A stretch of 64,000 nt of DNA from Bryopsis sp. KO-2023 (Eukaryota; Chlorophyta; Ulvophyceae; Bryopsidales; Bryopsidaceae), in NCBI GenBank assembly GCA_030272585.1, contig BSYQ01000004.1, forward strand, positions 1,240,001 through 1,304,000, given 5' to 3'. This document shows, piece after piece, positions 44,310-53,779 of the stretch; the stretch's first letter is position 1; every line of letters begins with the position of its first letter. Below the pieces are notes generated by a model that made no database searches, was not told the DNA's origin, and was given only the letters and a program-made list of their open reading frames with translations. The translations under genes and the position numbers were made by a program.

Positions 44310-44940
44310 GTGAAGGTAAGCAACACCACAGCACCAACACCAAAAGAAAAGGCATGATTGCATGTCTGATATAGGATTTTTTGGCAGAGATTTACAATTG
44401 ATCCAGTGGCCTCCTGCCTGGATTCTTAGAAAATTGATATTCAAGCAGTAATTTTAAGAGGATGGTGGAAACCTACCCCTACCCCTACCCCTGTTTCTTG
44501 AAACTTTGGGTGAATTCACGCTTGCGGTATCGACCCCTGGCCTCAAGGTCATGTAAACAAGCGCTAACACGATCGTCAACCCTGCAACGCTGTTGACGTT
44601 TCTCCTCACACTCGACGCGACGTGAAATCTTCTCGAAGGAAAAAATCTAAGCGAATAAGACCTCACCTCTTCGCGAAGTTCGTTCTTGCCCAAAACCGTT
44701 TCCTTGAAGAATAACAATAGCGTCCTGAGGAAAAAGAATCGGTGGGAAAATCGAAACACAATCGAGTTCGAATGCTGCTCAACAGGTTGAAGCTTATGTG
44801 GAGAATGCCATGGGCTCGTACTTGAGGTCGCTTCGGCAAGTACACCCGAAAAAACCTGGGAAAAAATTTGTACATTAAAAAACAAGTAGTAAAAAAAAAG
44901 CGAAAACGAAAACGAAAAAAAGAAAAAAAAACTGGGATGG
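44310..44940. other. between host gene and retroelement, no confident gene
   Basis: A minus-strand frame at 44454-44885 is open and partly CpG-rich, with a possible start near the retroelement border, but no domain or exon chain supports it. A CCTACC-type short tandem (ACCCCT)n lies at 44473-44490. Confidence 0.4.
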
Positions 44941-45034
44941 TTCCTTCAACTGCTACGTTTTCTTCCACACCCAGAGATCGAAAACCTTTACAGAAATGTA
45001 ACCCTCGTTTAACCCTTCAAACAAATAGTGCCAA
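44941..45034 (-). repeat. B2 repeat of the tyrosine-recombinase element
   Basis: Outer copy of the B repeat at the 3' end of the element. About 108 bp separate it from A2. Confidence 0.9.
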
Positions 45035-45142
45035 TTTCTGCCAAATTGTGCATCCCAAGCAGAAAAACCGAGTAAAGACTCCCAAATCCCACCAAAAAAT
45101 AATCTCCAAAAAGGGGGGGAAGAACACAGTTCCGGGATGGGT

Positions 45143-45309
45143 GAAAAACCGAGTAAAGAAAGACCAACTGAGTGAGCTTAAGAACCCAAACTACTGAGAT
45201 CCAAAACTCCAAAAAGGTACCCCTACAGACCACCTCAGCAATTAGTCCTTTCAATCGTCCCACCCTAAAACTCCGCAAAAGGAACCGCGCTTCCTGCGGA
45301 ACCGTAAAT
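45143..45309 (-). repeat. A2 repeat of the tyrosine-recombinase element
   Basis: 167 bp, starting GAAAAACCGAGTAAAGAAAG on the plus strand, reads as identical to 50519-50685. It lies directly against B1 (45310-45403). Confidence 0.9.
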
Positions 45310-45403
45310 TTCCTTCAACTGCTACGTTTTCTTCCACACCCAGAGATCGAAAACCTTTACAGAAATGTAACCCTCGTTTAACCCTTCAAACAAATAGTGC
45401 CAA
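45310..45403 (-). repeat. B1 repeat of the tyrosine-recombinase element
   Basis: It starts TTCCTTCAACTGCTACG and matches 44941-45034 (B2). The A2 repeat sits between the two B copies. Confidence 0.9.
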
Positions 45404-45437
45404 AAAACAAAGCACCTAAAAATAGAACGTTCGTTCA

Positions 45438-48400
45438 TTAAACTGGCGAAAACACCGCCCCCAACTCACGCCGAAGCTGTTCCGCGGGAAGCACCATCCA
45501 TCCAAAAACACGAAAATCCCAGGGGGAAGGCTGGCGCTGCCGATTGATATACTGAAAAATCGCCTGAGAAGAAGGCGACCAACCTCCCCAATCACAGAGC
45601 TTCGGTAACGGCACCAGCAAATTAAACGCGCTGGAAACCCCAGTGCGACGAACTGCGTGATGAGTGTGGTCGGAACCATGATCCTTCATCACACCTTTGA
45701 ACCAGCGCGCCACACTCCCCGCGGTTGGAACACTCGGATCGCCAGGTAAAAACCAAAAATGGTCCGTACCATTATCATGACCTTCCCAATCGCGCACCCG
45801 AAATTTCTCATAGCGCTCCAACACCGCGACCACTTCGACAAATCCACGGCAATCAAATTTTCGAACCCTCAAATTGGCCGAGGTGTGGCCCTTCGCCTTA
45901 AAACGTCGTTCTGTAAAAGATACTGACGAGGCATCCCACTGATAGTCGCCGACCCGAGTATCAAAACTTGAATCGGCGCGCGAAAAGAATAAGACATCCA
46001 AAATACAAATCAAATAGGGGCGGATGCTCTCTGCATCGTTCCCAACCAAACCCTTCTTGGCCCACGACCATAACCAGTCCATGGGAAAGTCTCTGGGCTG
46101 CGGCTCTTTGGCTTCTGAAGGCACCGTAATAAGCCAAGCTTGTTTTAATCGAGCAGTCAAGGAGTCATGCGCGGAGAACGCGGAACCAAGCCAACGATGG
46201 ACAGTACTGATGGCCGAGAGATAATTGCTCATCGACCTCGGCGCCACTCTCCCTTCATTCCGTAGAAAAAGTATATAGGCGTAAATCCGAACAGGGCGAG
46301 CCGGCACACTACACCAACCTCTCGACCGAGCGAATCCCAGCCATTTTCGAAACCGCATCCAAATGGATCTCCGGCCTCCCGGACTGTTCGATAATGCTAA
46401 CTCGCCAAACAGTTCCTTCCTTTCGACATCCGACAATTCTCCAAACTGAGGTAGCGCCTCGTTGGTCCAATCGACGCATCCGTCCAATTCACTCCACCAA
46501 CCTTGGAGCCAAACCTCGTCTTGCGAATCACGCCCACTACCATGTTCCAACGGCCCTGGGAAAATGGTTCGTACTCCCTGCCCAATGGTGGGAGCAACGG
46601 ATTGGCCCACGCCGGAATCACTGCATACTCCTGAAAACACTCGAACATCGGACGAAACCAAGGGGCTGACGGCCACATGGGCATCAACACCGTCGCAGTC
46701 ACTTGAGGTAACGAGCGCAACAGGTCCCCTAACTGTGAAAGGAGACGAATCGGTGGATGGCACCATGCATGTCCCTGGGACCAATCCAGAGCACTGAACG
46801 CCTCGCTCTCCGCCATCGGATCGCCCCATTCCGCATTGTAACGGAACACCACTCTGCTCCACTGCGACGCAAACCTGTCGAGATCGAACGGTCCCCACCA
46901 TCGGTTGAACTGATCCAACCACTTCCGATTGATTAAGTAATCCTCCTCCGACTTCGTTCTCGATAACCTGTCTGCCCACACATTTTCCTTGGAAGGAATC
47001 CACTCCGGTTGCAACGCAATCTTCCGAGACTCCAACACGCGATACAATAACCTCAAGGGTCCCATGAGCCTTTGACTCTTCGTCGTCATATTCAACAGAA
47101 TCGATAGCACCACTTGCGAGTCGGTCAACAGGCGCACTGTTCGGTTCTCCAAAGACTTGTGAAACACGCGAATCGCCGCCTCCACTGCCCTCAATTCGAG
47201 CATATTTATGTGTTCGCTTTTCTCGTTGCTTGACCAAATACCCCGCGCCAGGACAGGAACGCTTTCCTTGGCCAACGGATCCACCAGGTGGGATCCCCAG
47301 CCACTCATCGACGCATCGGTATAAAGACTGATCGTCGCTGGTACCTTCCAATACGTTGTTGCAGTGTGACGTTCGTTCATCACGTTCCACACTGCCAGAT
47401 CCTCCTTCGTTTCCGACGATAACTCGATCAAGGACGCCCAGGTCTCCCCCATGGACATGTCCCAAAACAGGCTCCGAAGGTGGTATCGCGCCAGCGGAAT
47501 GGCTAAACTCAAACTCTGACACCACCCCGCAAATCTCGCCAACCGCCTTTTGGGGACCTTCGTCATCTCCTTGAGCAACCCTGCCTCCTTGTGAATTCGC
47601 GCAATCTTCTCTGGCGGCGCAATCACCAGGCCCTGCGCCGTATCGATTAGCATGCCCAAATGCCGAAATTGCTGCACCGCCTTCCATTGGCATTTTTTCT
47701 CCTTCCAGCGCAACTGTAAATCCATCAGTAGGCCTCGAATCAACTCCCCCAACTCGTTCGCTGCCCGCTCGCTGCTCATTGCTCCCGCAAAGTCGTCCAA
47801 ATAGGGAGATATCGTTGGCGCTGGGTTGCTCATCCAATACCTCCTCAATCCTGGGGAGGTCGGACATCTCCACCTCGACATCCTTGGCGCTCTGAGAAAG
47901 GAAACCACTGCCCTCATCACCTTCGTGAAAATTGCTGGGGCATTCACGAACCCGAACATCAGAGCTGGGAACTCGTAAGTCACTCCCTCGATGGTCGCAC
48001 AAAAGAAGCGGACCTCCGACTCCCGAAACCTGATGTTGAAGTAAGCGTCCTCCAAATCCCAGGCCACGATCCAATCCTGCGGTTGCAGACGAGGGAGAAA
48101 AGAACGGAGGGTCTCGTATTTTACCGATAGTTTGCGGCAAAAGGAGTTCACAAACCGAAGATCGACGCACAACCTGTGGCCGACCACGACGTCGTCTACC
48201 TTCTTTTCGACCAAGAAAGCGCGGGACACGTAATCCTTGCAACGCGCTTCCCTCATCGCCCCGCACCGTAAATACCGCTCCTTCAACTCGTTCCAAGCGC
48301 CTTTCAAGGCTACTGGAATACGCGAGTTGCCATGATGGAACTTCGGCGGCTCGGACGAAATCCAATTGGGAACCACTCCCTGATTGAGCCACGATAGTAC

Positions 48401-48674
48401 CGTCGGATTGGCTCCTATCTCGCGCCACGCCTTGAGAGCTCCCCGAATCCGGTTGAACTGAAAATTCCGAGAGTGCACTTTCCGAATGGGTGTCCCCTGC
48501 ACCATCATCTCCTAGCTTATCCTCCTGCACGCGCAACTTTCTCAATTCCTGAGCAATCTCCAGCGCTGCCTTAGAAGCCTTGGTTCTGCCCATGAGCTCC
48601 ACCTCTATTACCCAAAGGCAGAAGGTTGGGGTTCGCTCGACCTCTGCCTCGCTGCGAAAACTGACGACCACCAA
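45438..48674 (-). CDS. frame with tyrosine recombinase, retroelement
   Basis: The C-terminal 350 residues form a phage-type integrase. They contain a core-binding segment (RPVRIYAYILFLRNEGR, SNYLSAISTVHRWL), the catalytic THHAVRRTG box and a terminal FQYINRQ with the likely nucleophile tyrosine. The upstream part overlaps the reverse transcriptase frame. This enzyme would integrate circular cDNA without target duplication. Confidence 0.85.
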   Translation of the reverse strand: MVVVSFRSEAEVERTPTFCLWVIEVELMGRTKASKAALEIAQELRKLRVQEDKLGDDGAGDTHSESALSEFSVQPDSGSSQGVARDRSQSDGTIVAQSGSGSQLDFVRAAEVPSWQLAYSSSLERRLERVEGAVFTVRGDEGSALQGLRVPRFLGRKEGRRRRGRPQVVRRSSVCELLLPQTIGKIRDPPFFSPSSATAGLDRGLGFGGRLLQHQVSGVGGPLLLCDHRGSDLRVPSSDVRVRECPSNFHEGDEGSGFLSQSAKDVEVEMSDLPRIEEVLDEQPSANDISLFGRLCGSNEQRAGSERVGGVDSRPTDGFTVALEGEKMPMEGGAAISAFGHANRYGAGPGDCAAREDCANSQGGRVAQGDDEGPQKAVGEICGVVSEFEFSHSAGAIPPSEPVLGHVHGGDLGVLDRVIVGNEGGSGSVERDERTSHCNNVLEGTSDDQSLYRCVDEWLGIPPGGSVGQGKRSCPGAGYLVKQREKRTHKYARIEGSGGGDSRVSQVFGEPNSAPVDRLASGAIDSVEYDDEESKAHGTLEVIVSRVGVSEDCVATGVDSFQGKCVGRQVIENEVGGGLLNQSEVVGSVQPMVGTVRSRQVCVAVEQSGVPLQCGMGRSDGGERGVQCSGLVPGTCMVPSTDSSPFTVRGPVALVTSSDCDGVDAHVAVSPLVSSDVRVFSGVCSDSGVGQSVAPTIGQGVRTIFPGPLEHGSGRDSQDEVWLQGWWSELDGCVDWTNEALPQFGELSDVERKELFGELALSNSPGGRRSIWMRFRKWLGFARSRGWCSVPARPVRIYAYILFLRNEGRVAPRSMSNYLSAISTVHRWLGSAFSAHDSLTARLKQAWLITVPSEAKEPQPRDFPMDWLWSWAKKGLVGNDAESIRPYLICILDVLFFSRADSSFDTRVGDYQWDASSVSFTERRFKAKGHTSANLRVRKFDCRGFVEVVAVLERYEKFRVRDWEGHDNGTDHFWFLPGDPSVPTAGSVARWFKGVMKDHGSDHTHHAVRRTGVSSAFNLLVPLPKLCDWGGWSPSSQAIFQYINRQRQPSPWDFRVFGWMVLPAEQLRRELGAVFSPV
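46397..48508 (-). CDS. DIRS-type reverse transcriptase/RNase H, retroelement
   Basis: It shows LCVDLRFVNSFCRKLS, AWDLEDAYFNIR, MFGFVNAPAIFTKVMR and the SPYLDDFAG catalytic motif. RNase H follows (SLYTDASMSGWGSHL, MLELRAVEAAI, LLTDSQVVLSIL). The motif variants are those of the DIRS/Ngaro group rather than Ty3/gypsy. Confidence 0.85.
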   Translation of the reverse strand: MMVQGTPIRKVHSRNFQFNRIRGALKAWREIGANPTVLSWLNQGVVPNWISSEPPKFHHGNSRIPVALKGAWNELKERYLRCGAMREARCKDYVSRAFLVEKKVDDVVVGHRLCVDLRFVNSFCRKLSVKYETLRSFLPRLQPQDWIVAWDLEDAYFNIRFRESEVRFFCATIEGVTYEFPALMFGFVNAPAIFTKVMRAVVSFLRAPRMSRWRCPTSPGLRRYWMSNPAPTISPYLDDFAGAMSSERAANELGELIRGLLMDLQLRWKEKKCQWKAVQQFRHLGMLIDTAQGLVIAPPEKIARIHKEAGLLKEMTKVPKRRLARFAGWCQSLSLAIPLARYHLRSLFWDMSMGETWASLIELSSETKEDLAVWNVMNERHTATTYWKVPATISLYTDASMSGWGSHLVDPLAKESVPVLARGIWSSNEKSEHINMLELRAVEAAIRVFHKSLENRTVRLLTDSQVVLSILLNMTTKSQRLMGPLRLLYRVLESRKIALQPEWIPSKENVWADRLSRTKSEEDYLINRKWLDQFNRWWGPFDLDRFASQWSRVVFRYNAEWGDPMAESEAFSALDWSQGHAWCHPPIRLLSQLGDLLRSLPQVTATVLMPMWPSAPWFRPMFECFQEYAVIPAWANPLLPPLGREYEPFSQGRWNMVVGVIRKTRFGSKVGGVNWTDASIGPTRRYLSLENCRMSKGRNCLAS

Positions 48675-49321
48675 AACGACCGCCAGAAAAACCTCCTGAG
48701 GAATCTCCTCTGAACCCGCCGCTCCGCGACGAGCCCTCTGCTTGTCTTTTAAAAACTGCCTTCTGCTGTTGGTCCCTCAGGGACTTCAACGTAGCCTGCG
48801 CAGTGTCTCCGACAAAACGCCCTGACGACGCTGCTAATTTAACCGACGTGGACACCGCCCGAAAAGCCTCCGACAAAGGCGTGTTCACGTGTGCTGCGTG
48901 CAAACGGTGTACTTCCAACGTATTGGCTGCCAACTCCAAAATTGGCGCAAACGAAGATACAAAAGGCTCCAAAGCATACTGTGGATCCGATCACGATCTA
49001 ATCGGTCGTGGATTGATCGGTCCGACCGATTAAATCGTGATCGGGTTTTTCCGATCAGATCGATCGCCGATCAAATCGGTTTGGCCGATCATCGATGGAG
49101 ATCGGCCGATCACCAATCTGATCGGCTGACCGATTTAATCGGCCAACTTTGATCGGCCGATCACGATCACACCGTCCAACATCGGCCGATCAAGCGCCGA
49201 CAGGGCGAGGCGCTTGATCGTGATCGTGATCGTGATCGGAGATGCCGATTAGATCGGATCATGATCGGTCAATTGATCGGTCCATCACAAATGCCGAGAA
49301 ATCACCACCCACAGGTGTTTC

Positions 49322-49397
49322 TGGGGTGCAGGGATTCGAACCTGGGACCTAACAGACTAGAGACAGACGCATTAACGCTTGGACCACTCGGAGCCAC
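49322..49397 (-). pseudogene. tRNA-like unit (SINE-type head), minus strand
   Basis: Read on the minus strand it has an A-box-like CTCCGAGTGGTCCAAGCG and a perfect B box GGTTCGAATCC, spaced as in a tRNA with a long variable arm (Leu/Ser type). The T stem pairs poorly, so it is probably a tRNA-derived repeat and not a working tRNA. Confidence 0.6.
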
Positions 49398-49482
49398 GGT
49401 CACTAGGTCATCCGTGTCATTATATACCTCAGTTTGTCGGACTGACAGATCACGTATATAATGACACGGATGACCTACAAAC

Positions 49483-49560
49483 CGTGGCTCCGAGTGGTCC
49501 AAGCGTTAGTGAGTATGCTTCTAATCCGTTAGGTACCCGGTTCGAATCCTTCCACCTCAG
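49483..49560 (+). pseudogene. tRNA-like unit (SINE-type head), plus strand
   Basis: This mirror copy shares the same A-box-like segment and B box GGTTCGAATCC. The anticodon region differs from the other copy (CTTCTAATCC against CTCTAGTC), and the two heads face away from a shared centre near 49440. Confidence 0.6.
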
Positions 49561-50518
49561 AAACACCTGCGGGTGGTGACTTGTCGGCATTTTCGCGAGA
49601 CCGATCAATTCGTCGATCAAATGATCAGTACCGATCATGATCGGATGCAGGTCCGATCACGATCGGCCGATCACGATCACACCGATCAAGGTCAGCCGAT
49701 GAAGTGCCGACAGGTCGCGGCGCTTGATCGTGATCGGGATCGTGATCGGAACAACCGATCAGATCGGTGATCGGCGAACCGATCACGATCACGATCAACA
49801 TGTGATCGGACGATCAAGAGCACGATCAACATTTGATCGGCCGATCACGATCACGATCACCGATCAGCCAAAAATGAAAAAAAAAAAAAAAAAAACCGAT
49901 CATTGCTAAAATCGGTTCTAGGACGCAGTTATGATGTCGGATTACTGCTGTGACCTAATATTACCTTAGTTTTGGAAGATCGATCAGATCCATAGTATGC
50001 TCCAAAGCCTTCTTTACTGCAGTCCCTTGATCCGAGTGCGCCGCAAATTGAGCAAACAGGACAAACCAATCAAAAGCAAACGCCACTACAGGCGCCCACG
50101 AACTAAACTCAGCAAAGAACCCAGAACGCACACCAAGAGCAGCACCCACGCGAGCACCCGCTGCTGTGTCCAACACGTCGAAATAATGGCCAAAAATGGC
50201 CGCTGCTGGTACCTCTACTGGATTTAGCGCCGCCCGTGGCGGGTCACTGCCTGGAGCAAGACACAGCTCCTCCAAACTTTCAGCGATCTCCGCCGACCCA
50301 GCAAATTTCTTCAAAATCCCGTCCAAACGAGATTGCGGGGAACTCTGCTCTCCTGACGCTCTCAACAAATCCAGCTGTGCTTGTAACGCAGCAATCTTTT
50401 CCTCGACAGTCGGCATCAAAAAAAGGACTAACAATACAGGGACAAGCCCCACGCTGGCTGAGCCAGGAATGGTTCGAAACGGTGCACTTCAGGTGCCCGT
50501 GAGGGTAAAGATAAAGCA

Positions 50519-50685
50519 GAAAAACCGAGTAAAGAAAGACCAACTGAGTGAGCTTAAGAACCCAAACTACTGAGATCCAAAACTCCAAAAAGGTACCCCT
50601 ACAGACCACCTCAGCAATTAGTCCTTTCAATCGTCCCACCCTAAAACTCCGCAAAAGGAACCGCGCTTCCTGCGGAACCGTAAAT
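50519..50685 (-). repeat. A1 repeat of the tyrosine-recombinase element
   Basis: This is the 5' terminal repeat in element orientation. It ends GCGGAACCGTAAAT and is followed by A/T-rich flanking DNA. Confidence 0.9.
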
Positions 50686-51574
50686 GTTTTTTAATTAAAA
50701 AAATATAATATTAAAGAAAAAAAAAATTAGAGAAAAAAAAGTAAAGAAAAGTAAAGTAAAGAAAAAACAAAAAAAACAAAAAAAACAAAAAAAAACTGGG
50801 ATGGGGTTAAGGAAAAAAAAGGGGGTAAAATTAAGGGTGTTTTTTTGTTTTGATTTAAATGGGAGTGACGGGTGTGAGTTTCTTTTGCTTCGGCTTTTCT
50901 TCTCTAAAAAGAAAAAAGGCAAATGTAGTTTGGATTGTGGGGTTCGAATCCCTGTTACCTTTATGATAGATAATAAGGTGCTCCGAGTCATTGGATGTAA
51001 TAATTTCCACCACTTGTGAAAATGAATTTATAAAAGTGGATTAGATGTTTGAATAAATCATTATGTTGTGTGCCTGACAGGCCATCATTGAAAAACATCA
51101 AATGGAGCGACCCTAATTTTTCTTTTTATCAATACCCCATTTTTAGGAAGATCTTGCTTTGTAATACTGCTTTCTTGCTATTGCAAATTCTGCAGCGAAA
51201 CTGCAACCACCAATTGTAACTGACCAGATGTTGGCACTTCATTCTCGCCCCCCCCTCTTTAAAATATCTTGATCAAAACAGAGCTGTATCATGGCACCAC
51301 ATCAAAAACAAGGATCCTTATATACATATATATATATATATATGTAGCAGTTGGTATTATACTTTATGGCACAGTACTGCATTTTACAACTAGGCTGCAA
51401 ACAAACAAACAAGACAACTTGTCTTCCAGTAAGCAGGAATTACATCTTACACTCTCAAACATCTCAGTTGTTTAAAGTTCTCTTCTCATGATATCATTCT
51501 AAAAATAGCCAAAAATCTTTTAAAAAAATCAAAAATGCATCAGAATAAGTCAAATGAAAAAATGGGAAAACGCC
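50686..51574. other. AT-rich non-coding DNA
   Basis: A/T runs, a TATATA microsatellite at 51322-51342 and an isolated B-box-like GGGGTTCGAATCCC at about 50940 are present. The last lacks a recognisable A box or acceptor stem. The right half would contain the 3' untranslated region of the minus-strand LHCII gene. Confidence 0.6.
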
Positions 51575-52535
51575 TCAGAAGATCTGGGCACCGAAAAACT
51601 TTGTGGCGTACACGAATCCGTTGTTCGCAACTGGATCGGCGATGTGCTCAGCCCAGCACTCGACGGGGCCCTTTCCAGTTTGCAGAGATTGCACGAAGAA
51701 TCCAAACATCGCGAACATGGCCAAGCGGCCGTTTTTGATCTCCTTGGTCTTGAGCTCCGCGAAGGTCTCTGGGTCGTCGGCCATGCCCATGGGGTCGAAA
51801 GCCTCACCCGGGTACAGCGGGTCTGTGGCTTCACCCAAAGGGCCGCCAGAGCAACGATAACCCTCAGCCAAACCCATCAAAACAACCTGGGGAAAAACAA
51901 TTCATAAACAGTTTATTATTCCAGTTCTGCACCCTGTATGATTCTGGAGATGCATGTACGAATTCTTTTTCACTCCCCAACCAACCATGCGAGGAGATCC
52001 CTGTGTCCACCTGAGTCCAGCAGATCGCCAAAATGGACTGTGCATGCACGAGGGAAGGGTTGCCCAAGTAGTCCAGCCCGCCCTCTGCGAAGATCTGGGA
52101 TCCAGCCTTGAACCAGACGGCCTCTCCAAACTCGACGCCGCCATACTTCTCGAGAGCCTCGGGGGTCAAGCAGCCGACGACTCCCAGCATGGCCCAGCGA
52201 GCGTGGATCAATTCCAGCTCGCGGTTGGCGGCGAACGTTTCGGGATCTGCGGACAGACCCGCGGAGTCCCAGCCGTAGTCGCCAGGGAATTCTCCGGTCA
52301 GGTAGCTGGGTACGGCGCCTTCGGAGTAGGGGCCCAACCACAACGCGCGATCGGGACCGTAAAACTCGACGGCGGCGCGCGTCACTTGCCTGGTCGCCTG
52401 CGAAAACAAAAGAACCAAAGAATTCATGAGCATGATCAGAAACAGGCCCGCAAACCACAAGAGCGTTGGCGTTGAGCTCACCCTGGCGGCAGATTGGGCG
52501 CCGATGAGAGTTTGGGACATCGCTGCGGAAGCCAT
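51575..52535 (-). CDS. light-harvesting chlorophyll a/b-binding protein, LHCII type (250 aa)
   Basis: It binds chlorophyll and carotenoid in thylakoid antenna complexes and passes excitation to the photosystems. The minus-strand exons 52535-52482, 52397-52011 and 51886-51575 join in frame to 251 codons. The first 30 residues ([18 protein letters not shown] onward) are Ser/Ala/Arg-rich, as expected of a plastid transit peptide. FYGPDR matches the W/FYGPxR trimerisation motif of major LHCII. Helix B carries [13 protein letters not shown] and helix A carries [17 protein letters not shown], both with the Glu/Arg chlorophyll ligands. The connecting [17 protein letters not shown] is typical. The length is normal for the family. 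The start is the first Met in a context matching the leader. The first intron (84 nt) has no in-frame stop. Confidence 0.95.
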
Positions 52536-52841
52536 TGCGACAATACACAAAGCGGAAAGGTGCAGGTAAACGAAGTCGAGGCGGGATTAGGCGAGCGCAA
52601 GTTGTGTTGATTCGGTTTTGGAACTGGTTTTTATGCAACAAAGGCGTCTGGAGGCGCCGAAAAAGGTCATCCAGATTCAACGCATCTGCAACTAGACATT
52701 TTTCCCTGTCGCCTCACACTACGAGTCGCATCGACCTATTTCTGCCATATAATAACTGCCCCTTCCCAGCGACCCATCGCTCCTAGAATTTTTTCATCCT
52801 TCGACGAAAAGAATCAGTTCCCTGCACCAATTCTTTTCTCA

Positions 52842-53031
52842 TGGCCATGATGGAGAAAATGTTTAGATTGGCAAAGCATGATGGGTTGGTGGATGCTGTT
52901 TTACGATTGGTTAGTCCGCCCCGTTCACGCTTCAACGCTGTGCCTCTTTCGTCTGGTGTATGGACTCGTGATGGTAGCGCAGATTTACAAATGGATGTAT
53001 GCGTTTTCCGAGTTCGAGGTATTGTTTCCAC
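52842..53031 (+). CDS. possible first exon of an HTTM/gamma-carboxylase-like membrane protein
   Basis: A frame reading WWMLFYDWLVRPVHASTLCL then FRLVYGLVMVAQIYKWMY resembles the start of HTTM-domain (vitamin K-dependent gamma-carboxylase-like) proteins, in which a Pro-Val-Asp/His-Ala-Ser segment precedes the first membrane helices. The putative donor GTATTG follows FSEFE near 53023. No further exon of the family is visible before 53780, so this is either a gene remnant or a chance resemblance. It is divergent from the LHCII gene and separated from it by about 0.3 kb. Confidence 0.3.
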
Positions 53032-53102
53032 TGTTGGTTCAAAAAATCAACGATTCTTCCGAAATGCTAGCAACAATGGGCCCCAATTTCTACTGCGCAT
53101 TT

Positions 53103-53142
53103 CAATGGAAAAAAGAATACAATTGTATTCTTTTTTCCATTG
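53103..53142. repeat. perfect 40-bp palindrome
   Basis: CAATGGAAAAAAGAATACAA is followed immediately by its exact reverse complement with no spacer. Confidence 0.95.
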
Positions 53143-53779
53143 ACCTCCATATATTTTCGAGATCGTACAATCTAGACGTCAGCTTTTTGATGTTGCATAT
53201 TTAAACAATGCCATAGAAAATTTTTGCATGCATCACCACGATATCGTTGTAAAAATAGCCAAGAAGAATCTCCTCAAAAATCAAAAATGCAGCAGAATAT
53301 TTTATTTCTCATGAAGAATGAAACATGTTGAATGGTTCACTAAATGGCACAAAAGTTTTATGAAAAGGAGTACCCTGTCTTGCTCTTGCAATATTTGCAG
53401 CAAACCCTTGCGAATACATTTATGAGCAGGGACAATTATACCTAACTGTAGGCCTTAAGTCTAGTACAGAAGCAGTTTTTTCTTCATTTGCCATTCTAAA
53501 CTTGCGTTGACAGAAACCAACTATTACTGCTCTTGACTTTGTTCCACAGTTTTTTTTCGTGCATTTGCCGTCCACGTCAAACTTAGTCACTTTATATGCT
53601 ATGATATGCTCGAAACGCCAAAAAAAATGACCCAAAAATGGCGCCTTCCAAATTCCCAAACGAAACGAACGGCACTCGTGCCAGTGAATTGTGCAGCTCG
53701 ATTGAAAACAACAAATGAATGTACTATCTAATTAAGAGACTGAGCCATGGTGCTCCTCTGACGACCTTCGCACTCGTGT
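53143..53779. other. intergenic, nothing recognised
   Basis: A minus-strand frame at 53420-53659 is open for 79 codons but has no domain. It lies downstream of the minus-strand GTPase gene and may include its 3' untranslated region. Confidence 0.5.

Larger units (their letters stand above)
48985..49905. mobile_element. GATC-rich fold-back element with two inverted tRNA-like units
   Basis: The segment is built from interlocking GATCGGCCGATC and GATCGTGATCG words, which are themselves palindromic. Its centre is a long inverted repeat with arms of about 165 bp around 49440. Each arm carries AGAAACACCTG, GGGTGGTGA and CGGCATTT next to a tRNA-like unit. It sits inside the gag-like region of the surrounding retroelement, so it inserted later. 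The class is unknown; it may be non-autonomous. Confidence 0.75.
48571..50452 (-). other. gag-like region of the tyrosine-recombinase element
   Basis: Two minus-strand frames, 49961-50452 (with a coiled-coil-like VEEKIAALQAQLDLLRASG start) and 48571-48972 (ending in a Gly/Arg/Ser-rich RGG-type tail), flank the nested GATC-rich insertion. A basic Gly-rich tail is usual for nucleic-acid-binding Gag. Confidence 0.6.
44941..50685 (-). mobile_element. tyrosine-recombinase retroelement, PAT/Ngaro-like (DIRS order)
   Basis: The terminal layout on the minus strand is A1 (50685-50519), coding region, B1 (45403-45310), A2 (45309-45143), B2 (about 45034-44941). These are the split direct repeats of PAT/Ngaro-type elements. 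A1 and A2 read as identical, as do B1 and B2. Gag-like frames precede a DIRS-type reverse transcriptase/RNase H frame that overlaps a frame ending in a tyrosine recombinase. No target duplication is expected or seen. The copy looks recent and largely whole apart from a nested fold-back insertion (48985-49905) in its gag region. Confidence 0.85.

Noticed and set aside
49322-49560. Two working tRNA genes
   Set aside because: The T and anticodon stems pair poorly and the two copies form one inverted repeat within a mobile element, so tRNA-derived repeats fit better.
50938-50952. Possible tRNA gene suggested by GGGGTTCGAATCCC
   Set aside because: A B box alone; no A box, anticodon arm or acceptor stem could be found upstream.
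51160-53420. Segmental duplication around the LHCII gene, suggested by similar phrases at 51488-51548 and 53237-53300
   Set aside because: A second pair of similar phrases occurs in the opposite order and all are AT-rich, so chance or unrelated small repeats are as likely.
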